Shown piece by piece: positions 24,146 through 32,883 of a stretch of 64,000 nucleotides of DNA (position 1 is the stretch's first letter; each line of letters opens with the position of its first letter). Below the pieces are notes generated by a model. That model had not been told where the DNA came from and made no database searches. It saw nothing but the letters and a program-made list of their open reading frames with translations. The stretch lies in the NCBI GenBank assembly GCA_036555585.1, contig DATBLE010000012.1, forward strand, positions 172,705-236,704. The letters run 5' to 3'. Source of the stretch: DATBLE01 sp036555585. GTDB taxonomy: Bacteria > Actinomycetota > Thermoleophilia > Gaiellales > Gaiellaceae. Made by a program: the position numbers and the translations under genes.

Positions 24146-25677
24146 GCACCTCGGTCCGGCAGCCGCACGCGCCGGTCCGCGGCGCGCTGCCGCCCGCCGA
24201 GACGGTGCCGATGAACAAGCGGACGCGCGAGATCCTCGAGCGTCACGACCGCGCGAACGCGTGCCGGCGCACGCGGCAGCTGACCAGGCTGCTGATCGTC
24301 GCCGACTGCCTGGGCCTGGTGGCCGCGCTCGCGGTGACGCGCTTCGTCTACCCCGGCGACAGCCTGGTCGCGGGCCGGTACAGCAGCGTGGCCGAGCTGA
24401 CGCTCTTCGCCGCCACGCTCCCCTGCTGGCTGGTGGTCGCGAATCTCTACGGCCTGTACAGCCGCGACGCGCAGCGGGCCGACCACTCCACCGCGGACGA
24501 CGCGGCGGCCGTCCTGAACATGGTCACGCTCGGCGCGTGGCTCCTCTACGTCCTCGCACGGGTCACGGGCGCCGCCCGGATCGAGCCGTCGAAGCTGATC
24601 GCGTTCTGGGCGGCGGCGATCGTCGCCATCCTCGTCGCACGCGCTCTCGCCCGGCTGATCGCCCGGCGGAGCATCGCCTTCGTCCAGAACAGCATCATCG
24701 TCGGGGCCGGCTCGGTCGGGCAGCTGGTCGGCCGGAAGCTGCTCCAGCACCCCGAGTACGGGATCAACCCGGTCGGGTTCGTCGACGACCACCCCGAGCA
24801 GCACCAGGGAGGCCGGCTCGGCGTGCTCGGCGAGACAGCCGAGCTGCCCGAGCTGATCCGGCGGTTCGACATTGAGCGCGTGATCGTCGCCTTCAACTCG
24901 GGGCCGTACGAGTCGACGTTGCGCGCCGTGCGGGGGCTCGCCGACCAGGGCGTCCAGGTGGACATCGTGCCGCGGCTCTACGAGGTCGTCGGCGCCGAGA
25001 CCACCGTGCACGCCGTGGAGGGGCTGCCGCTGCTGTCCGTCCCGCCGGCGGGGCTCTCGTGGTCGTCGCGGGCGCTGAAGCGCGGGCTCGACCTCGTCGT
25101 CGCCTCGGTCGCGCTGCTGATCCTGGCACCGCTCTTCGCCGTCGTCGCGCTGCTGATCAAGCTCGACAGCCGCGGCCCGGCCTTCTTCCGGCAGCCGCGG
25201 ATCGGCGAGAACGGCCGGCCGTTCCGGATCTGGAAGTTCCGGACGATGACCGTCGACGCCGACGCGCGGAAGTCCGAGTACGCGCACCTGAACATGCACG
25301 AGGGCCCGAACGGCGACCCGCGGATGTTCAAGATCCCGGACGACCCGCGGGTGACGCGCGTCGGCCGGGTTCTGCGCAGGTTCTCGATCGACGAGTTCCC
25401 GCAGCTGCTCAACGTGCTTGACGGCCAGATGAGCCTCGTCGGGCCGCGCCCGCTGATCCCGGACGAGCACCGGTTCGTCACAGACTGGGCGGAGCGGAGG
25501 CTGGCCCTGCGTCCCGGCATGACCGGCCTCTGGCAGGTGCTGGGGCGCAACGGGATCCCGTTCGACGAGATGGTCCGCCTCGACTACGTCTACGTGAACA
25601 CGTGGTCGCTGTGGAACGACCTGCGCCTGATGGCGCGGACGATCCCGGCGATCTTCGGCGGGAACGGGCGGTACTAG
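24142..25677 (+). CDS. Polyprenyl-phosphate sugar-1-phosphate transferase (WcaJ/WbaP type)
   Basis: A 511-residue initiating phosphoglycosyltransferase that loads the first sugar phosphate on undecaprenyl phosphate. N-terminal four to five membrane segments, a Rossmann-like CoA-binding-fold domain ('IIVGAGSVGQLVGRKLLQHP', 'GFVDDHP'), then the catalytic bacterial sugar-transferase domain: 'RALKRGLDLVVASVALLILA', 'GPAFFRQPRIGENGRPFRIW', 'KFRTM', 'RRFSIDEFPQLLNVLDGQMS', 'LVGPRPLIPDE', 'RPGMTGLWQVLGRN'. TTG 24142 overlaps the previous stop; ATG 24211 is an alternative start. Together with the flippase and ligase this marks a Wzx/Wzy-type pathway. Confidence 0.92.
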   Translation: MSTSVRQPHAPVRGALPPAETVPMNKRTREILERHDRANACRRTRQLTRLLIVADCLGLVAALAVTRFVYPGDSLVAGRYSSVAELTLFAATLPCWLVVANLYGLYSRDAQRADHSTADDAAAVLNMVTLGAWLLYVLARVTGAARIEPSKLIAFWAAAIVAILVARALARLIARRSIAFVQNSIIVGAGSVGQLVGRKLLQHPEYGINPVGFVDDHPEQHQGGRLGVLGETAELPELIRRFDIERVIVAFNSGPYESTLRAVRGLADQGVQVDIVPRLYEVVGAETTVHAVEGLPLLSVPPAGLSWSSRALKRGLDLVVASVALLILAPLFAVVALLIKLDSRGPAFFRQPRIGENGRPFRIWKFRTMTVDADARKSEYAHLNMHEGPNGDPRMFKIPDDPRVTRVGRVLRRFSIDEFPQLLNVLDGQMSLVGPRPLIPDEHRFVTDWAERRLALRPGMTGLWQVLGRNGIPFDEMVRLDYVYVNTWSLWNDLRLMARTIPAIFGGNGRY

Positions 25678-25678
25678 C

Positions 25679-26113
25679 GTGGCGACGGCGGTTTCGAGCG
25701 CCTCGAGGGCGCCGGCGCGCAGCATCGCCCGGACCGGCGTGCTGACGGTCGCAACCACCGCCTCGACCCTGCTCGTCAACCTCGCCACCGGCATCCTGAT
25801 CGCCCGCGTGCTCGGGCCGTCCGGGCGGGGGGCCCTGACCGCCGTGCTGGCCGCCCCGCCGATCGTCGCCTGGGTGTTCGAGACGGTGGTCAAGTCGCTG
25901 TACGCGACCCTGGCGATCGCGATCCTGTTCGCCGGGACGATCGCCGCGGTGGCCGGCCCGGCCGTGCGGATCGTTTACGGCGCGGACTTCGCCGGCAGCG
26001 TCGCCCCGCTGCGGATCCTGCTCGCCGGAACCGTGCTGTACGCGGCCGCAGCCGTCGTCTGCTCCGGGCTCTACGCCCTCAACCGGCCCTTCACGAGGCT
26101 CGGCCGTGCCTGA
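25679..26113 (+). pseudogene. Flippase (Wzx-like) remnant with two in-frame deletions
   Basis: A 144-codon frame that aligns end to end with the intact 452-residue flippase at 35873, but with two gaps. Residues 13-69 match flippase residues 21-77 ('NLATGILIARVLGPSGRGAL' against 'NLITGILIARVLGPDGRGAV'); then it jumps directly to flippase residue 304 ('VKSLYATLAIA' in both) and continues to 'CSGLYALNRPFT'; then it jumps to the last four residues 'LGRA', shared by both. About 226 and 76 residues are missing, both losses in frame. Only three or four membrane segments remain, too few to flip lipid-linked glycans. It sits where the operon expects wzx and still overlaps the next gene by 8 bases, so it may persist for translational coupling. 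Confidence 0.85.
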
Positions 26114-27302
26114 GCGGGCGCAAGCCGGGACCCGAGGACGGCGACCGCGCGTCGCGCTGGTCGCTCACGGGATCCACGACCACGGCGGCATGGAGCGCGC
26201 CTTCGCAGAGCTAGTCCGGCGAATCCACGACCGGTACGAGGTGGTCGTCCTGTCCGCCGACCTGGGCGAGGACCTCCGCGAGCTCGTCGAGTGGCGCCGC
26301 ATTCCGGTCCCGAGGAGACCGGTGCCGCTGCGGTTCGCCCTCTTCTACGTGATCGCGGCCGTCCGGCTAGCGGCGACTCGCGCCGACGTCGTCCACACCC
26401 TCGGCGCGATCGTCCCGAACGCGGCCCACCTGGCCAGCGTCCACTTCTGCACGGCCGGCTACATCCGCAGCGCCGGCGGGCTCGCGCCGCCGAGCGCGCC
26501 CGCCCTCCGGCGTGCCAACACCGCGCTTGCACGCCTCCTCTTTCTGGCCGCTGAGCGCTGGACCTACCGCCGTGCGAGGGTCGACAGGCTCGGCGCAGTC
26601 TCGCGCGGCCTGCAGCGAGAGCTCGCCGAGAGCTTCCCTGGTGTCCCCATCCTGCTGACCCCGAACGGCGTCGACCGGTCGCGCTTCCGGCCCGACCCGA
26701 ACGCCCGGCGCGCCGTGCGGGCACAGCTCGGGATCGAGGACGACGACGTAGTCGCACTCTTCGTCGGCGGCGACTGGCACCGGAAGGGTCTCGCACTGGC
26801 GATCCAGGCAGCTGCCGAGGCCGGCTCCCGGGCTCCGATCCGCCTGCTCGTTGTCGGCCGGGGAGACGAGCGGCGGTTCACCACCCTCGCGCACGGGCTC
26901 GGCATTGCGCAGCGCGTGCACTTCCTCGGCCCGCGCTCCGACACCGAGCGCTTCTACGCCGCGGCCGACGTCTTCCTGCTGCCCTCCTGGTACGAGACCT
27001 TCTCGCTCGCCGCCTTCGAGGCGGCCGCGTCCGGCCTCCCGATCGTCGCCGCCCCCCTCAGCGGCGTCGAGGAGCTGGTCGGAGACGGCGACGCGGGAAT
27101 GCTCGTCGAACGCGATGCGGGCGCGCTCGGAGAGGCGCTGGCCGCGCTCTCTGCCAGCCCGGAGACGCGGCGTCGCCTCGGTGCTTCGGCACGGGAGCGG
27201 TCGGCCGCCTACACGTGGGACCGCTCTGCCGACGCGGTGCTCTCCGTGTATCGCTCCGTCCTGAGCGGCGCATCCGCACCGAAGGAGGCCACGTCCCTAT
27301 GA
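26106..27302 (+). CDS. Glycosyltransferase family 4
   Basis: A 398-residue GT-B glycosyltransferase. Seen: N-terminal acceptor domain beginning 'RVALVAHGIHDHGGMERAFA', interdomain 'LLTPNGVDRSRFRPD', nucleotide-sugar domain with 'ALFVGGDWHRKGLALAIQAA', 'VHFLGPRSDTERFYAAADVF', and the retaining EX7E motif region 'YETFSLAAFEAAASGLPIVA'. Cytoplasmic, membrane-associated addition of one sugar of the repeat unit; sugar unknown. GTG 26106 overlaps the flippase remnant by 8 bases. Confidence 0.88.
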   Translation: MPERAQAGTRGRRPRVALVAHGIHDHGGMERAFAELVRRIHDRYEVVVLSADLGEDLRELVEWRRIPVPRRPVPLRFALFYVIAAVRLAATRADVVHTLGAIVPNAAHLASVHFCTAGYIRSAGGLAPPSAPALRRANTALARLLFLAAERWTYRRARVDRLGAVSRGLQRELAESFPGVPILLTPNGVDRSRFRPDPNARRAVRAQLGIEDDDVVALFVGGDWHRKGLALAIQAAAEAGSRAPIRLLVVGRGDERRFTTLAHGLGIAQRVHFLGPRSDTERFYAAADVFLLPSWYETFSLAAFEAAASGLPIVAAPLSGVEELVGDGDAGMLVERDAGALGEALAALSASPETRRRLGASARERSAAYTWDRSADAVLSVYRSVLSGASAPKEATSL

Positions 27303-28729
27303 CCGCCGCGACCGCACTCGTCCGTGGCGGGGGCCGCCTGCTCGTGCCCGCCGGGCTCGCCGGTCTGGCCGCGCTCGCGCTCGTCGCCGTCGCGTACACC
27401 GCCTCGGAGCCTTCGCAGCTGCGGACCGCAGTCACCATCGCACTCGTCCTGCTCGCCACGGCGGTCGGCCTCGCCTGGCCCGAGCGCCTGCTGTACGGGA
27501 TGGTCGTCTGGCTGGTCGCGCTGGGGCTCGTCCGGCGGCTGCTGACGATGGCCGTGCCGGCGGACGGGCCCGATCCGCTGCTGCTGGTCGAGCCGGCGGC
27601 CGTCGCAATCCTGCTCCTGGTCACGGCAAACAGAGCGCGACCGTCCCGCACGGCGCTCACGTTGAGCGTCGGGGCAATGTCGATCCTGATCGCGGCCAGT
27701 GCCCTGAACCCCGCGCAGGGGAACGTGCGGGTCGGCGTCGCCGGCTTGCTGTTCCTGCTCGTGCCGACGGCCGGCTTCTGGATCGGTCGGACCCTTTGCA
27801 CCGACGCGGTCTTCGCCAGGGTTTTGAAGCTGGTCGCCGCGCTGGCCGTTCCGGTTGCCGTCTACGGGCTCCTCCAGACCTTCCTCGGCTTCCCGCGCTG
27901 GGACCGCATCTGGATCCTCGACGTCGAGCGCGTCTACCAGGCCCTCAACGTCGGCTCGACGATTCGCCCGTTCGGGAGCCTGCCCTCGTCGGCCGAGTAC
28001 GCGCACCTGATCGCGATCGCCCTCGCCATCTGGCTCGCGTTCGGCCTCCGCGGGCTGCGGCTGCCGCTCACTGTGGCGACCGCAACGATGCTCGGCGCAG
28101 CGCTCATGCTCGCGTCGAGCCGCCTGGTCGTGTTCCTGACGGCGGCCGCGGCGATCGCCATGCTGGTGGCCCGCCTGCGCGTCTCCTCGGGACTGGCGGC
28201 GGGGCTCGTCCTGGCGAGCATCCTGGCGACGTCGGCCGTAGTCGGGAGGCTCGCGCCCGACTACTACGCGCCGGGCGCGACCGGCGACCTGGTCGCCCAC
28301 CAGACCGCCGGCTTGGCCAATCCGCTCAACCCGTCGTCGTCGACCTTCCTGATCCACCTCTCGCTCGTGACCGAGGGTCTCGACTCAGCGCGCGCCCACC
28401 CGGCCGGGATCGGCGCCGGTGCGGTCTCGCTCGCCGCCGGAAAGCTCGGCGGCTCCGGGCTGCAGACGGAGGCAGACCCCTCGAACCTCGCGGTCGCCAC
28501 CGGTGCTCCGGGGCTGGTGGCCTACTTCGTACTCGCTGCGATCGCGTTCGTGAGGACGTACGGCCTGGCCCGGGCGCGTCGCGACGCGCTCTCCCTGAGC
28601 GCGCTCGCGGTGGTGACCATCGTCTTCCTGCAGTGGTTCAACGGAGGGCAGTACGGCATTGCCCTGCTGCTGTGGCTGACGCTCGGCTGGGTCGACCGGA
28701 CGTCCACCGTGGGGGAGGGCCGCGGGTGA
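27299..28729 (+). CDS. O-antigen ligase/polymerase-like membrane protein
   Basis: A 476-residue protein with about eleven hydrophobic segments and a long extracytoplasmic loop near residues 325-390 ('APDYYAPGATGDLVAHQTAG', 'LSLVTEGLDSARAHPAGIGA'), the layout of the WaaL/Wzy superfamily (Wzy_C). The 'HPAGIGAG' motif resembles the conserved loop of ligases. It would polymerise repeat units or attach the glycan to its acceptor outside the membrane. ATG 27299 shares ATGA with the preceding gene. An ATG 28 codons earlier in the same frame lies inside the upstream gene and is unlikely. Confidence 0.82.
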   Translation: MTAATALVRGGGRLLVPAGLAGLAALALVAVAYTASEPSQLRTAVTIALVLLATAVGLAWPERLLYGMVVWLVALGLVRRLLTMAVPADGPDPLLLVEPAAVAILLLVTANRARPSRTALTLSVGAMSILIAASALNPAQGNVRVGVAGLLFLLVPTAGFWIGRTLCTDAVFARVLKLVAALAVPVAVYGLLQTFLGFPRWDRIWILDVERVYQALNVGSTIRPFGSLPSSAEYAHLIAIALAIWLAFGLRGLRLPLTVATATMLGAALMLASSRLVVFLTAAAAIAMLVARLRVSSGLAAGLVLASILATSAVVGRLAPDYYAPGATGDLVAHQTAGLANPLNPSSSTFLIHLSLVTEGLDSARAHPAGIGAGAVSLAAGKLGGSGLQTEADPSNLAVATGAPGLVAYFVLAAIAFVRTYGLARARRDALSLSALAVVTIVFLQWFNGGQYGIALLLWLTLGWVDRTSTVGEGRG

Positions 28730-29892
28730 GCACCCTGCGCGTCGCCTTCCTCGGTCACTCTGCGAAGCTGTCGGGAGCCGAGCTCAGCCTCGTCGAACTC
28801 GTCGCCGCGTTCGAGGACGTCGAGCCGCTGGTCGTCCTCGCCGAGGACGGGCCGCTCGTTGAGCGGCTCGAGCAGGGGGGCGCGATGGTCGACGTGCTGC
28901 CTCTCGGCCGGGAGGTCCGCGACATGCGGCGGGAGTCGCTGCGCCCGACAGGGGCTCGGTTGCTGCTCGCCGGTGCGAGCACCGCCACGTATTCCGCCCG
29001 GCTCGCCCGCCGCCTGCGGGCACTGCGCGTCGACCTCGTCCACGCGAACACGCTGAAGGCGCTGCTCTACGGCGCTGCGGCGGCCAAGCTGACCCGCACG
29101 CCGCTGGTCTGGCATGCGCACGACCGGATCTCGGAGGACTACCTGCCGCCTGCCGCGGTCCGACTCGTGCGCCACGCCGCACGCAACGCGACACGCGGGG
29201 TGATCGCGAACTCGAAGGCGACTCTGGAGACGATCGGACCCCTGAACCACCCGACGGCGATCGTCCCCGAGCCGGTGCGGGTGGACGCCTTCAGGATCCG
29301 CCGGAGACGATCGCCCAAGGAGCCCTTCACGGTTGCGATGGTCGGCAGGATCGCGCCGTGGAAGGGGCAGGACGTGTTCCTGCGCGCGTTCGCGAGCGCG
29401 TTCCCGGACGGCGAAGAGCGCGGGGTGGTCGTGGGCGCACCGCTGTTCGGCGAGGAGGAGTACGAGCGCTCGCTCCGCGAGCTCGTCGCCCAGCTCGGCC
29501 TCGGCGACAGGATCGAGCTTCTCGGCTTCTCCGACGACGTCGCCGCCGAGCTTGCATCCGTCGACGCGCTCGTCCATGCCTCGGTCATCCCCGAGCCCTT
29601 CGGCCGTGTGATCGTCGAGGGCATGGCGGCCGGGCTGCCCGTGGTGGCGGCGGCCGACGGCGGGCCGACAGAGATCGTCACCGACGGCGTCGACGGCCTT
29701 CTCTATCCGCCGGGCGACATCGCCGCGCTGGCCGGCAATCTGCGCCGATTGGCCGGCGACCCGGAGGTCGCAGACCGGCTGGGACGCGCCGCGACGGAGC
29801 GCGCGCGGGCGTTCTCGCCCGCGCTGGCCGCCGCCACGGCGGCCGAGCTCTACCGGCGGGTCCTGTCCGAGCGGGAGGCGGCGGCCGCGTGA
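28726..29892 (+). CDS. Glycosyltransferase family 4
   Basis: A 388-residue GT-B enzyme. Seen: 'RVAFLGHSAKLSGAELSLVE', 'LVHANTLKALLYGAAAA', 'WHAHDRISEDYLPPAAVRLV', 'VAMVGRIAPWKGQDVFLRAF', and the donor-site motif 'PEPFGRVIVEGMAAGLPVVA'. GTG 28726 shares GTGA with the ligase gene. Donor sugar not predictable. Confidence 0.88.
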   Translation: MSTLRVAFLGHSAKLSGAELSLVELVAAFEDVEPLVVLAEDGPLVERLEQGGAMVDVLPLGREVRDMRRESLRPTGARLLLAGASTATYSARLARRLRALRVDLVHANTLKALLYGAAAAKLTRTPLVWHAHDRISEDYLPPAAVRLVRHAARNATRGVIANSKATLETIGPLNHPTAIVPEPVRVDAFRIRRRRSPKEPFTVAMVGRIAPWKGQDVFLRAFASAFPDGEERGVVVGAPLFGEEEYERSLRELVAQLGLGDRIELLGFSDDVAAELASVDALVHASVIPEPFGRVIVEGMAAGLPVVAAADGGPTEIVTDGVDGLLYPPGDIAALAGNLRRLAGDPEVADRLGRAATERARAFSPALAAATAAELYRRVLSEREAAAA

Positions 29893-30968
29893 ACGTCGCG
29901 CTTGCGCACGACTACCTGACCCAGCGCGGCGGGGCCGAGCGTGTCGTCCTGTCGATGATCGACGCGTTCCCGAGGGCAGACGTGCACACGCTCCTGTACG
30001 ACCCGCGCGGGACCTTCCCGGAGTTCGCTACCGCTCGTGTCCTGCCATCGGCGCTCAACCACGTGGGGCCGTTCCGCCGGAACCACCGGCTCGCGTTCCC
30101 GGTGCTGGCCGGCGCCACGGAACGCCTGCGGATCGACGCCGACGTCGTCGTCTGCAGCTCGAGCGGATGGGCGCACGGCGTGGAAACGACCGGAACGAAG
30201 GTCGTGTACTGCCACTCGCCGGCGCGCTGGCTCTACCACCCGGATGCATACCTGCGCGGCGCCGGACCGGGAGTGAGGCTCGCCGCCCGGTCGATGCGCA
30301 GCCCGCTCGTGCGCTGGGACCAGCGCGCCGCGCTCACCGCCGACCGCTACCTCGTCAACTCGACGCACATCGCCCAGTCGGTCCGCGACGTCTACGGCAT
30401 AGAGGCCGAGGTGCTCCCGCCGCCGCCGGCGCTGACCCCCAACGGGCGTCGCCAACCGGTCGGGCGGCTCGAGCCGGGCTTCGTCCTCTGCGTCTCCCGG
30501 CTGCTGCCGTACAAGAACGTCGACGCGGTCGTGAGCGCGTTCGACCGGCTCCCGCAGGAACAGTTGGTCGTCGTCGGCGACGGACCCGAGCGCGAGCGCC
30601 TGGGCAGGCTGGCCGGCCCGAACGTCACCCTGCTCGGGAGGGTCGACGACGCGAAGCTGCGCTGGCTCTACGAGCGGGCGGCGGCCGTAGTGGTCGCGTC
30701 CTTCGAGGACTACGGGCTCACCCCGCTCGAGGCGGCCGGATTCGACACGCCCACCGCGGCGCTTCGCTTCGGAGGGTTGCTGGACACCGTCGCCGACGGG
30801 GAGACCGGTCTCTTCTTCGGGGAAGCCCGGCCCGAGGAGATCGCCGCCGTGCTCGGAGAGGTGCTCCACGAGCGCTGGAGCGCCGAGACGCTGGAGGCCC
30901 ACGCCGCCCGCTTCTCGCGCGAGCGCTTCGTCGGCCGGCTGCGGGAGATCGTGGAGGCCACGGCGTGA
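29889..30968 (+). CDS. Glycosyltransferase family 4 (WbaZ-like)
   Basis: A 359-residue GT-B enzyme. 'VALAHDYLTQRGGAERVVLS' at the start, 'YCHSPARWLYHPDAYLRG', 'YLVNSTHIAQSVRDVYGIEA' and 'YKNVDAVVSAFDRLP' are typical of the mannosyltransferase group around WbaZ/WbdB; 'FEDYGLTPLEAAGFDTPTAA' carries the donor-binding Glu residues. GTG 29889 overlaps the previous stop by four bases. Confidence 0.88.
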   Translation: MNVALAHDYLTQRGGAERVVLSMIDAFPRADVHTLLYDPRGTFPEFATARVLPSALNHVGPFRRNHRLAFPVLAGATERLRIDADVVVCSSSGWAHGVETTGTKVVYCHSPARWLYHPDAYLRGAGPGVRLAARSMRSPLVRWDQRAALTADRYLVNSTHIAQSVRDVYGIEAEVLPPPPALTPNGRRQPVGRLEPGFVLCVSRLLPYKNVDAVVSAFDRLPQEQLVVVGDGPERERLGRLAGPNVTLLGRVDDAKLRWLYERAAAVVVASFEDYGLTPLEAAGFDTPTAALRFGGLLDTVADGETGLFFGEARPEEIAAVLGEVLHERWSAETLEAHAARFSRERFVGRLREIVEATA

Positions 30969-31987
30969 GGGTCCTCCGCGTCTACCCGACGGCCAACGAT
31001 CCGCGGCAGCGGCGCCGCGACCTGGCGCTCGCGCAGCTCGGGGTCGAGACCGCGATCGTCGCCCCGTACTCCTACGGCGCGGACTGGTCGCCGGCGCCGA
31101 TCGAGCCCGAGCTGACCCACTGGCGCTCCCGCCTGCTGAACGAGAAGAGTATTCCGCTCCACCTGTGGGATCCGCGGGCGCTCGAACGCGCGGTCCGGGA
31201 GTTCAACCCCGACCTGGTGGACGTCCACGAGGAGTGCTACTTCCCTGCCGGAGCCCAGGCCGTTCGTGCTGCTGGCGGCCGCCCGGTGACGATGTTCGCC
31301 GCGCAGAACATCTCGAAGCGCTATCCGGCCCCGATCAGGTGGATGCGCCGCTGGGTGCTGGGCCGGTTGGCCGCCGCGTACCCGTGCAGCGCCGAGGCAG
31401 CCGTCGTGCTGCGCGAGTGGGGCTACCGCGGCCACGTGGAGGTCGTCCCCTACGGGGTTGAGGACGAGCTTTTCCAAGTGCGGCCGCGCGGCGAGTACGT
31501 CGGCTTCGTCGGCAGGCTCGTGCCCGAGAAGGGCGTCCGAGACCTGCTCGGCTTCGGCAGCCGGCTGCTCTGCGTCGGCAGCGGTCCGCTCGAGGACGAG
31601 GTGCGTTCGGTCGGAGCCCGGATCGAGCTCGCGCAGTCGCTCGAAGAGCTGGCGGCCGCGTTCGAGCGCATGGCCGTGCTCGCGATCCCTTCACTGACCA
31701 CCCCAGGCTGGAAGGAGCAGTTCGGCCGGGTTGCCGTCGAGGCGATGGCCGCCGGCGTTCCGGTCGTCGCCTACGACAGCGGAGCGCTCGCCGAGGTGCT
31801 CGGCGACGCCGGCGTCCTCGTCCCCGAGGGCGACCGCGCCGCGCTCGTTGCGGCGATCGAGGCGGTGGTCGACCGGCCGGACGGCGTCGGGGAGCGAGGC
31901 CGGGGGCTCGCCTGGCAGCGCTACCGCTGGCAGGCGGTCGCGAAGCGGATGGTCGGCATCTACCGAGAGGCGCTCGCGTCGCGATGA
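30965..31987 (+). CDS. Glycosyltransferase family 4
   Basis: A 340-residue GT-B enzyme with a short N-terminal domain ('RVLRVYPTANDPRQRRRDLA', 'NPDLVDVHEECYFPAGAQAV') and a donor domain: 'VVPYGVEDELFQVRPRGEYV', 'GFVGRLVPEKGVRDLL', 'EQFGRVAVEAMAAGVPVVAY'. GTG 30965 shares GTGA with the previous gene. Confidence 0.87.
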   Translation: MRVLRVYPTANDPRQRRRDLALAQLGVETAIVAPYSYGADWSPAPIEPELTHWRSRLLNEKSIPLHLWDPRALERAVREFNPDLVDVHEECYFPAGAQAVRAAGGRPVTMFAAQNISKRYPAPIRWMRRWVLGRLAAAYPCSAEAAVVLREWGYRGHVEVVPYGVEDELFQVRPRGEYVGFVGRLVPEKGVRDLLGFGSRLLCVGSGPLEDEVRSVGARIELAQSLEELAAAFERMAVLAIPSLTTPGWKEQFGRVAVEAMAAGVPVVAYDSGALAEVLGDAGVLVPEGDRAALVAAIEAVVDRPDGVGERGRGLAWQRYRWQAVAKRMVGIYREALASR

Positions 31988-32883
31988 GCGAGATCACGGC
32001 GCTGATCACGACCCGGAACCGCCGCGACGAGCTGCGCGGCGCGATCGCCTCGGCGCTGGAACAGACGTGCGACGTCGAGGTGATAGTCGTCGACGACGCC
32101 TCCACCGACGGGACCGTCGAGCTGGTCGAGCGGGAGTTCCCGGAAGTCGTCCTTCTCCGGTCGGAGGCGCCGCGAGGGTACATCGTCCAGCGCAACCGGG
32201 GCGTCCGCTCGGCCACAGCGCCCGTGGTCGCGATCATCGACGACGACGCCGTTCTCCAGTCGCCACGGACGCTCGAGCAGGCGCTGGCCGACTTCGACGA
32301 CCCCCGCATCGGCGCGGTCGCGATCCCGCACATCGACATCGGCCGGAGCGCTACGCCGCGGCTCAGCGCGCCGACGCCGGACGGAATCTTCCTGACCTCG
32401 GAGTTCACCGGAACTGCCTCGGCGATCCGGCGCGACGTCTTCGCCGCCGTCGGCGGCTTCCGCGAATCGATGTTCCACCAGGCCGAAGAGCGCGACTTCT
32501 GCCTGCGCATGCTCGAGGCCGGGTGGGTCGTGCGGGTCGGCCGCGGCGACCCCATCCACCACTACCTCTCCCCGGCACGCGACCTTCGCCGGATGGATCT
32601 GTTCGGGCGCCGGAACGCGATTCTCTGTGCCTGGTACAACGAGCCACTCCCTGAGGCGTTCGTCCGGATGGCCGAGATGTCCGCGCTCGGGGTCGTCTCC
32701 GGCGTACGCGTCGGCCGGCCGCTGAACGCCCTGCGCGGCCTCGCCTTGGGCTACCGGGACTGCTGGCGGCAGCGAGCCGAGCGAAAGCCTGTCCGACGCC
32801 GAGTAAACCGCGCCTTCAGGCGCCTCTGGAAGCAAGGCCCTCTTCCCCTGGCCGAGATCGAGCCGCTGCTCGCCGCCCGATGA
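31984..32883 (+). CDS. Glycosyltransferase family 2
   Basis: A 299-residue GT-A enzyme. Seen: 'ALITTRNRRDELRGAIASAL', UDP-binding 'VIVVDDASTDGTVELVE', metal-binding 'AIIDDDAVLQSP' (an extended DDD in place of DxD), and 'AEERDFCLRMLEAGW' with the catalytic base region. It ends with a basic helix that may attach it to the membrane. ATG 31984 shares ATGA with the previous gene. Confidence 0.88.
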   Translation: MSEITALITTRNRRDELRGAIASALEQTCDVEVIVVDDASTDGTVELVEREFPEVVLLRSEAPRGYIVQRNRGVRSATAPVVAIIDDDAVLQSPRTLEQALADFDDPRIGAVAIPHIDIGRSATPRLSAPTPDGIFLTSEFTGTASAIRRDVFAAVGGFRESMFHQAEERDFCLRMLEAGWVVRVGRGDPIHHYLSPARDLRRMDLFGRRNAILCAWYNEPLPEAFVRMAEMSALGVVSGVRVGRPLNALRGLALGYRDCWRQRAERKPVRRRVNRAFRRLWKQGPLPLAEIEPLLAAR

